Assembly: GCA_947462425.1 (NCBI GenBank)
Contig: CANHPI010000039.1
Coordinates: forward strand, 1 to 12,731
Length of the DNA stretch: 12,731 nt
Source: Bacteroidota bacterium
Lineage (GTDB): Bacteria; Bacteroidota; Bacteroidia; B-17B0; B-17BO
Direction: 5' to 3'
The notes beneath the pieces are model-generated. The model saw nothing but the letters and a program-made list of their open reading frames with translations. It had not been told where the DNA came from and made no database searches. A program made the position numbers and the translations under genes. Of the stretch, positions 6,626 to 12,731 are shown piece by piece (position 1 is the stretch's first letter; every line of letters begins with the position of its first letter).

Positions 6626-7180
6626 ATGGAAAATATTCAGGCAATTAGTAAACGTAGTTCTATTTTAGTTAAAGATCAGGTTTTTAGTTTGGTTATTTTA
6701 CCAACCGATGACAAGAAAAAAACTAACCTGATGTTTTTATGGCTATTAGCATGGAGCGTAAGTGGTGTTATTGTAATGGCTAATTATTTTACCTTAACAC
6801 AAGAAAAAGCTAAACTCATGTTAATTGTTTGGCTAGCATTTTGGGCTTATTTTGAGTTTAAAATTATCAGAGTGTATATGTGGAAACGTTTTGGAAAAGA
6901 AAAACTTTGGATAAAAAACGGCACATTATTATATCAGCAAGATATTAATGGAAGAGGAAAAGTAAAAGAATTCGACTTAAATTTGATTTCTGACCTTAAA
7001 CTTATCGAATTAACTAATGGTAGCATTGCTGATACTTTTAGCCAAACTTTTTGGGTAAAAGGTGGTGAAAGAATTGAATTTTCATGTCAATCACAAGTTA
7101 TAAAATTTGGAATGCAATTAACAGATGAGGAAGCAAATAAAATTATTGCCGCTTCAAATAAGTTCTTGAAAAAGAAATAA
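6626..7180 (+). CDS. Small membrane protein with two helices and a soluble C-terminal domain
   Basis: This 184-residue protein is not one I can name. It has a short soluble N-terminus (1-32), two hydrophobic helices (about 34-54 and 62-82) joined by a brief loop, and then a roughly 100-residue mixed strand-helix domain beginning RFGKEKLWIKNGTLLYQQDI. The layout of two helices followed by a 'WIKNGTLLYQQDINGRGKVKEFDL' type strand-rich region (quoted here as the span 95-118) resembles bacterial PH-like membrane proteins, which is inference from the pattern alone. There is no signal peptide. It starts 12 bases after the ComB-family gene, so the two are probably one operon. It ends 48 bases from the convergent pseudouridine synthase gene, with no clear terminator in between. 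Confidence 0.8.
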   Translation: MENIQAISKRSSILVKDQVFSLVILPTDDKKKTNLMFLWLLAWSVSGVIVMANYFTLTQEKAKLMLIVWLAFWAYFEFKIIRVYMWKRFGKEKLWIKNGTLLYQQDINGRGKVKEFDLNLISDLKLIELTNGSIADTFSQTFWVKGGERIEFSCQSQVIKFGMQLTDEEANKIIAASNKFLKKK

Positions 7181-7228
7181 AACAACATTTTGAAACTGCA
7201 AAAAGAAATTAGAATTACAGAAAATAAA

Positions 7229-7858
7229 TTAGATCTCTTCTGTTAGTTCCGTTCGCCAATTATCAATTTTTAACATTCTAAAAAAATCCTCTTCTTCAAT
7301 TTCTCTCACACAACCAGGTTGTAAATCTCCTAATTGTAAATCTTCTATAGACACTCTAATTAAACGTTTACAGTGGTGATAAACAGAGGAAACCATTTTG
7401 CGAATTTGATGATATTTACCCTCTGTTAAAGTAATAGTTAACCACGAATGCGGTAAGTCCTCCCTAAATTCATGTAAACGTTTTGGTAAATTGATTGGTT
7501 TTTGAACTATCTCTACTTCACAGGGCGATGTAGTATAATATCCGCCACCTTTTACTCTAATAGTAATTCCGGTTTGTAATTGATGCAAACGTTCCGCGCT
7601 AACCACTTTTTCAACATGAACTAAATATGTACGTTTATGAGGAGTTTCACTCTCAAATAATAATTTAGTAACGCGCTTGTTGGTTGTTAATATTAATAAT
7701 CCTTCTGAATTATTGTCTAATCTGCCAATAGCATGGGTGCCTTCTGGCCAATCAAAATCAATATCACCCAACAAATTAACCTTATCGGGACTAACAAATT
7801 GCGAAACCATTTTGTAGGGTTTATTGATTATAAAATATCTATTGAGAGTTGGGTTCAT
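7229..7858 (-). CDS. rluE: RluE-type 23S rRNA pseudouridine synthase
   Basis: A 209-residue member of the RsuA/RluB/RluE/RluF family, which turns selected uridines in rRNA into pseudouridine. The start FIINKPYKMVSQF (9-21) and the catalytic block GRLDNNSEGLLILT (45-58), with the nucleophile at D48, are diagnostic. KRTYLVHV (75-82) and EGKYHQIRKM (146-155) complete the active site. There is no S4 RNA-binding domain before the catalytic domain, which fits RluE (position 2457 in E. coli 23S rRNA) better than RsuA, RluB or RluF. The exact target uridine is inferred from this resemblance only. It is convergent with the membrane protein gene and lies 232 bases after serS on the same strand. Confidence 0.88.
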   Translation of the reverse strand: MNPTLNRYFIINKPYKMVSQFVSPDKVNLLGDIDFDWPEGTHAIGRLDNNSEGLLILTTNKRVTKLLFESETPHKRTYLVHVEKVVSAERLHQLQTGITIRVKGGGYYTTSPCEVEIVQKPINLPKRLHEFREDLPHSWLTITLTEGKYHQIRKMVSSVYHHCKRLIRVSIEDLQLGDLQPGCVREIEEEDFFRMLKIDNWRTELTEEI

Positions 7859-8090
7859 TTACTGTTGATTTTACCAAAATGTTTTAATAAAACTAGGTTA
7901 ACAAAAATCCCACAATACTCATTTTCATAGATAATATAATGCTACCCATTAAACAAATATATTATTAAGTAATTTAAGTAACGATATTTTATCAAAATCT
8001 AAATTCGCATTTTCAACCTAATAATTATTTTATTGATTTAATAAACATAGTTGAAAAATGGCTAATGCAAATTGAAAATGCTAAATCATT

Positions 8091-9365
8091 TTAACTAATC
8101 CTATCAAAGCCTGTATAAGGCACTAATACTTTAGGCATTTTAATACCATCTTCTGTTTGATTATTTTCTAATAAAGAAGCCACGATACGCGGTAATGCTA
8201 AAGCGCTACCATTTAAACTGTGTGCTAATTGTGTTTTACCATTTGCATCTTTGTAACGGCATTTTAATCGGTTAGTTTGAAACGTTTCGAAATTAGAAAC
8301 AGAACTTACTTCTAACCAACGTGCTTGTGCTGTGCTCCATACTTCTAAATCATACGTTAACGCAGAACCAAAACTCATATCGCCACCACACAATTTTAAT
8401 GTACGGTATGGCAATTCTAACTCCTGTAGTAAACTACAAACAAACTCTCTCATCATTTCCAATGTTTTATATGAATTTTCAGGAGCTACAATTTGTACAA
8501 TTTCTACTTTATCAAATTGGTGTAAACGATTTAAACCACGTACATCTTTTCCGTAGCTTCCTGCTTCTCTTCTAAAACAAGGTGTATAACCACAATTTTT
8601 AATTGGTAAATCACTTTCTTTTAAAATTACCTCTCGATACATATTAGTGATAGGAACCTCAGCGGTTGGTATTAAATATAAATCATCGACTTGGCAATGA
8701 TACATCTGTCCTTCTTTATCAGGTAACTGCCCTGTTCCGTATCCACTATCTGCGTTTACTAAAATAGGAACCTGCACTTCGTTATAACCTGCAGCAGTAG
8801 CTTTATCTAAAAAATAATTAATCAATGCGCGTTGCAATTTTGCTCCTTTTCCTTTGTATACCGGGAAACCTGCTCCTGTTAATTTTACGCCCAATTCAAA
8901 ATCAATTAAATCGTATTTAGTAGTTAACTCCCAATGAGGAGTTGCTCCAGCATGTAGCTTAGGAATAGTTCCGTGTTCGTTTACAACTTCGTTATCTTCA
9001 GGTGTTTTTCCAACCGGCACTGTTAAGTTAGGTAGGTTGGGAACCGTTACTAACAATTTATAAATTTCAGCTTCAATGTTTTTTAAAGTTTCATCGAATT
9101 GCTTTTCATTCAATTTCAGTTCAGCTGTTTTTGCTTTTAAAACCTCTGCCTCATCTTTCTTGCCGGATTTCATCAATTCACCTATCTGCTTGGCTAAACC
9201 ATTAGCTTCCGCTTTAGTATCATCAGCTTGGCGTTGAGCTGCTTTTCTGTTATTATCTAATTCAATAACCGAGTTGATAATACTTTCAGCATCTTTAAAA
9301 TTTTTAATGGCCAAACGCTTTAAAACGTCTTCTTTATTATCTTGAATATAACTAAGTTGTAACAT
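8091..9365 (-). CDS. serS: Seryl-tRNA synthetase
   Basis: SerRS charges tRNA-Ser (and the selenocysteine tRNA where present) with serine in the cytosol. The 424 residues match the bacterial class II enzyme. Residues about 30-105 form the long antiparallel coiled-coil arm that grips the tRNA (rich in Lys, Glu and Ala). The catalytic domain shows TAEVP (234-238) for serine binding, motif 2 at FRREAGSYGKD (264-274), SSVSNFETFQTNRLKCRY (354-371) and motif 3 at LNGSALALPR (384-393). The ATG at 9365 gives the standard MLQLSYIQDNKE N-terminus. It appears to be a single-gene unit. No good promoter match was found in the upstream sequence, which is occupied from about 9433 by a repeat. Confidence 0.98.
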   Translation of the reverse strand: MLQLSYIQDNKEDVLKRLAIKNFKDAESIINSVIELDNNRKAAQRQADDTKAEANGLAKQIGELMKSGKKDEAEVLKAKTAELKLNEKQFDETLKNIEAEIYKLLVTVPNLPNLTVPVGKTPEDNEVVNEHGTIPKLHAGATPHWELTTKYDLIDFELGVKLTGAGFPVYKGKGAKLQRALINYFLDKATAAGYNEVQVPILVNADSGYGTGQLPDKEGQMYHCQVDDLYLIPTAEVPITNMYREVILKESDLPIKNCGYTPCFRREAGSYGKDVRGLNRLHQFDKVEIVQIVAPENSYKTLEMMREFVCSLLQELELPYRTLKLCGGDMSFGSALTYDLEVWSTAQARWLEVSSVSNFETFQTNRLKCRYKDANGKTQLAHSLNGSALALPRIVASLLENNQTEDGIKMPKVLVPYTGFDRIS

Positions 9366-9432
9366 GGTATTTTATTTGAAAGAGTAAATTTAATCTTTGT
9401 AATGTATTAATAAAAAATATTATTTTAAATAT

Positions 9433-9609
9433 GGAACGCAGATGACACTGATAATTATGATAAAAAATGATTTTTGTGTTTTGTGATTTTTAATTATCTC
9501 AACTCATCGTTAATTTTCTAAAATCCTATTATGTGTTGGCATTACAAAATTTAAAACTAATCTAAGAAATCTTAACTAATCATAAAAAAATCTGCGTTAT
9601 CAGCGTTCT
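9433..9609. repeat. Inverted-repeat element between serS and rpmA
   Basis: The 332-base gap between serS and rpmA has no open frame of note. GAACGC (9434-9439) pairs with GCGTTC (9603-9608), and AACGCAGAT (9435-9443) is exactly complementary to ATCTGCGTT (9590-9598), so the right arm holds two versions of the left arm. The left arm reads AACGCAGATGACACTGATAA and the right arm ATCTGCGTTATCAGCGTTC. This strongly resembles a dispersed element I recall from many Bacteroidota genomes, with ACGCAGAT...GACAC.GAT at one end and ATCTGCGTTATC...CGTTC at the other. The 150 bases between the arms are AT-rich with no gene. No transposase is present, so it would be a non-autonomous or degraded element. Confidence 0.5.
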
Positions 9610-9640
9610 ATAAATAAATTAAAAGACTTCACTAAAACAC

Positions 9641-9673
9641 AAAAAGCCGATCCGCCAGCTGGCGGAAGGGCTT
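9641..9673 (-). terminator. Intrinsic terminator of the rplU-rpmA operon
   Basis: On the minus strand AAGCC, a two-base mismatch, the 16-base perfect palindrome TCCGCCAGCTGGCGGA (9651-9666), a second two-base mismatch and GGCTT form a long hairpin, followed by TTTGTGTTTT. It begins 25 bases after the rpmA stop. It is a convincing rho-independent terminator, and its core palindrome is the same 14 bases that occur in the repeat at 539-552. Confidence 0.85.
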
Positions 9674-9697
9674 CAAGTTCTAAAAATAGGTTTCTTG

Positions 9698-9958
9698 TTA
9701 TGCCTCTACAGGAACAACTGAAACGTACGATCGATCATCTGCTTTCTTTTTAAAAACAACTTTTCCGTCAATTAAAGCATATAATGTATGATCTTTTCCA
9801 ATACCAACATTTAAACCTGGGTTATGTTTTGTACCACGTTGGCGAACAATAATGTTACCAGAAATACAAGCTTGACCGCCAAATATTTTAACGCCTAAAC
9901 GTTTGCTATGTGATTCGCGACCATTGTTTGTGGAGCCCGCTCCTTTTTTATGTGCCAT
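9698..9958 (-). CDS. rpmA: 50S ribosomal protein L27
   Basis: L27 reaches toward the peptidyl transferase centre with its N-terminus and helps place tRNA. The 86 residues start [20 protein letters not shown], the usual family opening, followed by LGVKIFGGQ (21-29), the [29 protein letters not shown] core quoted as residues 34-62, and the VVFKKK segment (68-73). The protein begins directly with the functional AHKKGAG sequence, so it lacks the cleaved N-terminal extension seen in Firmicutes. It follows rplU after 83 bases on the same strand, the conserved rplU-rpmA order, and is closed by the hairpin terminator downstream. The obgE gene that often follows elsewhere is absent. Confidence 0.98.
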   Translation of the reverse strand: MAHKKGAGSTNNGRESHSKRLGVKIFGGQACISGNIIVRQRGTKHNPGLNVGIGKDHTLYALIDGKVVFKKKADDRSYVSVVPVEA

Positions 9959-10041
9959 TTTCTTTAGTTTTTAATTTTTAGTTATGAGTTTTAAGTACTG
10001 TGTTTTATTTAAAACTAAACACTTACAACTTAAACTTGTTT

Positions 10042-10530
10042 TTACTCTTCAGTTTTTTTAACTGCTTTTTTTGCAGGCGCTTTTTTAGCTGCTGCTTTTT
10101 TAACCGGAGCTACTTTTTCAGCAACTACTTCAGTTCTAACCTTAGGATTTCTTTGGCTAGGAGATAAAGTTTTACGTACTGCTTTTTCAGCTGTTAACTC
10201 TTCTTTTACAGTTTCACCTTTAGTCAGGATTCCTTGAATTAAAATTTGAGTTAAGTATTGACGGTGGTTATTCCATTTTTGGTAACCTTTACGACGTTTT
10301 TTCTTAAATACGATAACTTTATCGCCTTTTAAGTGTTCAATAACTGTGGCAGCAACTTTTGCGCCATCAACAGTTGGGCTTCCGATAGAGATTTTTCCAT
10401 CATTTTCAATTAAGAAAACTTTGTCAAACTCTACATTTGCACCTTCGTTAGCATCTAGGCGGTGAACGTAGACTTTATTGCCTCGTTCCACTTTAAATTG
10501 TTGCCCTGCTATTTCTACAATTGCATACAT
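10042..10530 (-). CDS. rplU: 50S ribosomal protein L21 with C-terminal extension
   Basis: L21 binds 23S rRNA in the large subunit. The first 105 or so residues are the normal protein: [14 protein letters not shown] (1-14), a central [15 protein letters not shown] (38-52) and the basic [20 protein letters not shown] segment (75-94) that contacts rRNA. About 55 residues follow that standard L21 proteins of roughly 103 residues lack, ending in an Ala/Lys-rich tail ([20 protein letters not shown], 140-159, then TEE). Such tails are low-complexity, basic and probably disordered; I recall long L21 forms from other Bacteroidota. A textbook promoter lies upstream, and rpmA follows after 83 bases. Confidence 0.97.
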   Translation of the reverse strand: MYAIVEIAGQQFKVERGNKVYVHRLDANEGANVEFDKVFLIENDGKISIGSPTVDGAKVAATVIEHLKGDKVIVFKKKRRKGYQKWNNHRQYLTQILIQGILTKGETVKEELTAEKAVRKTLSPSQRNPKVRTEVVAEKVAPVKKAAAKKAPAKKAVKKTEE

Positions 10531-10570
10531 GTGTGTTAATTTTAATTGTTAATAATTTTTTTAAGGACGG

Positions 10571-10601
10571 CAAAGATAAATGGTTTTTTCTATTTGCCAA
10601 A
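10571..10601 (-). promoter_or_regulatory. rplU-rpmA promoter (Bacteroidota -33/-7 type)
   Basis: The minus strand has TTTG (10601-10598), 19 bases, then TATCTTTG (10578-10571), a full match to the Bacteroidota primary promoter. Transcription would begin near 10565, giving a leader of about 35 AT-rich bases before the rplU start at 10530. Confidence 0.82.
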
Positions 10602-10702
10602 GATTTTGAGGACTTATTTGGTATGAGTGCTAGTAAATTTTGCGTAATTAATCACTTTTTAACGATTACAACTAATTAATTTACTAATTATCAAAAACTT
10701 AC

Positions 10703-11599
10703 CTATTTTTCAGGTGCGACTTTAGCAGTAGAATTAATCATCCAAATACCAGCAATAATAACAATAACAGCCAACATTTGAAATAAATTAATGATTTCAC
10801 CATCAAATAAACCCCAACCGATAGCAACAACTGGAATTAAATAAGTGCAACTAGCTGCAAAAACAGTTCCCGACAACTTTATTAAAGTATTATAAACCAC
10901 TACCGAAAGCGCTGAACCTACAATTGCCAATATACTTATATAACCAAGAGCTCTTAACCCTTCCGGATGATTGGAAGCATGAATCACAACATCCGTAAAC
11001 CCAAATATATAAATAGCTGCAACAGGGCCAATTAAAGTAAACGACCATACAGTAGCCGTTAAGGAATTAACATGTCCTAAATAGGCTTTTATACCATTAA
11101 CACTAATGGCATAGCACAACGTAGCAGCAGCAACTAACAAACAATACATGATATTTTTACTCTGATCATTTCCATTATTACCTAACGTAACTAAAGCAAT
11201 AGCGCCAACAAGACCAATTAAAACACCTAAAATTTGATTTTTATTGATCTTATGATTAAAAGCAATCATACCGATTAAAATAGTAAACATAGGAGTTAAA
11301 GCATTTAACATGCCAGTTAAACTACTACTAATTTGGGTTTCAGCTTTTGTAAATAAAAAGGCAGGAATTAAGTTTCCGAATACACCCATTAAAAGTAAAC
11401 CTTTTAAGTTTGTTTTTAAATCTATCTTATAGTGTCTTATTAAAAATGGTAACATAAATGCTGAAGCTATCGTTATTCTTAATCCTGCTACTTCATCACT
11501 GCTAAAGGCTCTTAAACCTTGTTTCATTAATATAAACGAGCTACCCCAAACCAATGAAAGTGCAATTAAAATAATCCAACAGATAACTTTTTTATTCAT
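10703..11599 (-). CDS. EamA-family (drug/metabolite superfamily) transporter
   Basis: A 298-residue inner-membrane protein with about ten predicted helices arranged as two EamA repeats (residues about 7-139 and 150-290). The first repeat opens with the family hallmark LVWGSSFILMKQGLR (16-30). The second contains VVVYNTLIKLSGTVFAASCT (233-252) and the PVVAIGWGLFDGE segment (256-268), also typical. Members export amino acids, nucleosides or other metabolites; the substrate cannot be told from sequence. Length is normal and no gap or frameshift is visible. It follows sufE on the same strand after 88 bases, so co-transcription is possible. No TAnnTTTG box was found directly before it. Confidence 0.9.
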   Translation of the reverse strand: MNKKVICWIILIALSLVWGSSFILMKQGLRAFSSDEVAGLRITIASAFMLPFLIRHYKIDLKTNLKGLLLMGVFGNLIPAFLFTKAETQISSSLTGMLNALTPMFTILIGMIAFNHKINKNQILGVLIGLVGAIALVTLGNNGNDQSKNIMYCLLVAAATLCYAISVNGIKAYLGHVNSLTATVWSFTLIGPVAAIYIFGFTDVVIHASNHPEGLRALGYISILAIVGSALSVVVYNTLIKLSGTVFAASCTYLIPVVAIGWGLFDGEIINLFQMLAVIVIIAGIWMINSTAKVAPEK

Positions 11600-11687
11600 T
11601 TATTTTAATTATATTTTTTTTAGTACATTCAATATGCTTTTGTTATTAATTAGATTGCCTAGAAGGATATCGGCAGTCAAATGTTAT

Positions 11688-12101
11688 TTAGCTAAATGCC
11701 ATGGCGTCTAATTTCATTTGCTTAATCATACTTACCAAGCCATTGGCTCTGGTTGGAGATAAATGCTCTGTTAATCCAATTTTATTTATAAAATCCAAAT
11801 TAGCCGATATGATATCCTTCGGCTTTTGATGAGATAAAACTCTGATCATTAGCGCAACCATTCCTTTTGTAATTATTGCATCACTATCTGCCGTATAAAC
11901 TATTTCACCCTCTTTTTTTTGAGAGTGTAACCATACTTTACTTTGGCAGCCTTTAATAATTCTATCTTCTGTTTTAAAACTTTCCTCTATTTTAGGAAGC
12001 GATTTTCCCAATTCTATCAAGTGCTCGTACTTGCCTTCCCAATCATCTCCAAATAAATCGAACTCCTCAATAATTTCATTTTCTATTTCTGCAATACTCA
12101 T
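11688..12101 (-). CDS. sufE: SufE cysteine desulfurase activator
   Basis: SufE accepts the persulfide sulfur from SufS and passes it to the SufBCD scaffold for Fe-S cluster building in the cytosol. The family signature is DRIIKGCQSKVWL, with the acceptor cysteine at residue 52 from the start chosen here. Further family features are the early YEHLIELGKSLP and the late GLTEHLSPTRANGLVSMI (114-131 counted from the first upstream ATG). I start at the ATG at 12101 (MSIAEIENEI), because the ATG five codons upstream (12116) would add MYFWC, which is not part of the family and lies inside or before the promoter box. The product is then 137 residues. SufS and SufBCD genes are not in the window. Confidence 0.94.
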   Translation of the reverse strand: MSIAEIENEIIEEFDLFGDDWEGKYEHLIELGKSLPKIEESFKTEDRIIKGCQSKVWLHSQKKEGEIVYTADSDAIITKGMVALMIRVLSHQKPKDIISANLDFINKIGLTEHLSPTRANGLVSMIKQMKLDAMAFS

Positions 12102-12105
12102 GCAC

Positions 12106-12113
12106 CAAAAGTA
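12106..12113 (-). promoter_or_regulatory. Candidate -7 promoter box of sufE
   Basis: TACTTTTG on the minus strand matches TAnnTTTG and ends only 4 bases before the chosen sufE ATG. The nearest upstream TTTG is 23 bases away, slightly longer than usual. If the box is used, transcription starts at or beside the ATG, so the mRNA would be nearly leaderless, and the upstream ATG at 12116 could not be translated. Confidence 0.45.
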
Positions 12114-12116
12114 CAA

Positions 12117-12369
12117 TCAATTTTTATTTTTTGGCTCAAAAAAAACAATTAAAAATGTGCATAATCAATTATTAATTGTCTAATAATCTATTGATAATCA
12201 GATTAATTAGTACTGAACTATTACCGTTAATAACTTTGTCTTATTATAATTGCATTATTTAATAGAATTTATTTGCTTAGATGATTGATTTTTAAAGATT
12301 TTTTTGTGCCAACGCAGTATAGTAAAATTCTAAATTGTTAGGAAACATAAAACAAAAAAAACATTAAGT
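12117..12369. other. AT-rich divergent intergenic region between sufE and plsX
   Basis: These 253 bases hold no supported gene. The ribosomal gene rpmF, which precedes plsX in many bacteria, is not found here. A short palindrome (CAATTATTAATTG, about 12147) and other AT-rich inverted repeats occur but are too common in this composition to interpret. No full match to the TTTG/TAnnTTTG promoter was found for plsX, although its promoter must lie here or in part of it. Confidence 0.5.
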
Positions 12370-12731
12370 ATGAAGATTGGATTAGATATTATGGGGGGCG
12401 ATTTTGCTCCAAAAAATTGTTTAGATGGAGCCATTATGGCTTTAGACTCCCTACCCTCTGATGTTACTATAGTTTTGATTGGAGATAGTGAAAAAGTAAA
12501 AAACTATCTTAAAGAAAAAGGCGTTGCTGAAAACAAATTTGAATTTGTTCATACTTCTGATGTTATTGAAATGGGAGAACACCCTACTAAAGCTTTAGCA
12601 CAAAAACCTCAAAGCAGTATTTCTATTGGATTTAAGTTATTAAAAGAAAACGAAATACAATGTTTTGCAAGTGCTGGCAATACTGGTGCTATGTTAGTTG
12701 GTTCAATGTTTTCAGTAAAAGCTGTTCCAGG
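12370..12731 (+). CDS. plsX: Phosphate acyltransferase PlsX, N-terminal part (3' end outside window)
   Basis: PlsX makes acyl-phosphate from acyl-ACP and phosphate, the first step of glycerophospholipid synthesis with PlsY; it is a peripheral membrane enzyme. The 120 codons present begin MKIGLDIMGGDFAPKNCLDG, the invariant PlsX opening with DxMGGDxAP. They continue with IVLIGDSEKVKNYL (34-47), TSDVIEMGEHPTKALAQKPQ (62-81) and the conserved FASAGNTGAML (99-109). Typical full length is about 310-350 residues, so roughly one third is visible. The window edge, not a mutation, cuts the gene. The frame has no lesion. In many bacteria fabH follows; that cannot be checked here. Confidence 0.96.
   Translation, partial: MKIGLDIMGGDFAPKNCLDGAIMALDSLPSDVTIVLIGDSEKVKNYLKEKGVAENKFEFVHTSDVIEMGEHPTKALAQKPQSSISIGFKLLKENEIQCFASAGNTGAMLVGSMFSVKAVP

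Noticed and set aside
7218..7244. ACAGAA / TTCTGT pair between the convergent membrane protein and pseudouridine synthase genes
   Set aside because: Six pairs around a 15-base loop, partly inside the synthase gene, do not make a credible terminator.
8007..8081. Inverted repeat GCATTTTCAA / TTGAAAATGC downstream of serS
   Set aside because: The arms are exact but short, 55 bases apart and AT-rich, with no T run; there is not enough to call a terminator or a mobile element.
12102..12116. Longer sufE start at 12116 (adds MYFWC)
   Set aside because: The extra residues do not fit the family and the codons overlap the likely promoter box.
1..12731. CRISPR array, tRNA, rRNA, riboswitch, prophage or new defence cluster
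   Set aside because: I saw no regularly spaced repeats, tRNA cloverleaf, rRNA sequence, recognisable riboswitch before gcvT, phage genes or defence genes; apart from the decayed module at 701-985, the content is housekeeping.

Overview
This is an ordinary chromosomal stretch of an AT-rich member of the Bacteroidota, made mostly of housekeeping genes. Three things point to that phylum. Several genes are preceded by its characteristic promoter (TTTG, a spacer of about 19 bases, then TAnnTTTG), seen cleanly before rpmH and rplU and as a -7 box before the ABC exporter and sufE. The gene content fits (4-hydroxyphenylpyruvate dioxygenase, long L21 with a Lys/Ala tail). The intergenic spaces carry dispersed repeats of types I recall from many Bacteroidota genomes. 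I do not assign a genus.

Layout. Positions 1-396 hold the 3' end of a 4-hydroxyphenylpyruvate dioxygenase gene, closed by a strong terminator (401-441). Positions 442-1034 have no intact gene: a GC-rich structured repeat (about 511-640), then a decayed two-gene module on the minus strand (701-985). A minus-strand ABC exporter (1035-2864) and plus-strand rpmH (3028-3183, with its own terminator) diverge from a shared promoter region. Next on the plus strand come a GT4-like glycosyltransferase, a possible 44-residue ORF, gcvT, a short inverted-repeat element, a ComB-family phosphatase and a small membrane protein. From 7229 to 12101 all genes are on the minus strand: an RluE-type pseudouridine synthase, serS, the rplU-rpmA operon with a terminator built on a GC-rich palindrome, an EamA transporter and sufE. 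The window closes with the divergent 5' part of plsX on the plus strand.

How the genes work together. There is no single pathway here. The largest group serves translation (rpmH, rplU, rpmA, serS, the pseudouridine synthase). Others serve one-carbon metabolism (gcvT), tyrosine breakdown (HPPD), Fe-S assembly (sufE), lipid synthesis (plsX) and envelope or transport (ABC exporter, glycosyltransferase, EamA). I found no convincing new multi-gene system. The parts that merit a second look are intergenic: three different dispersed repeat families, a 14-base palindrome shared between one repeat and a terminator, and a decayed nucleotidyltransferase-like module carrying a one-base homopolymer lesion.
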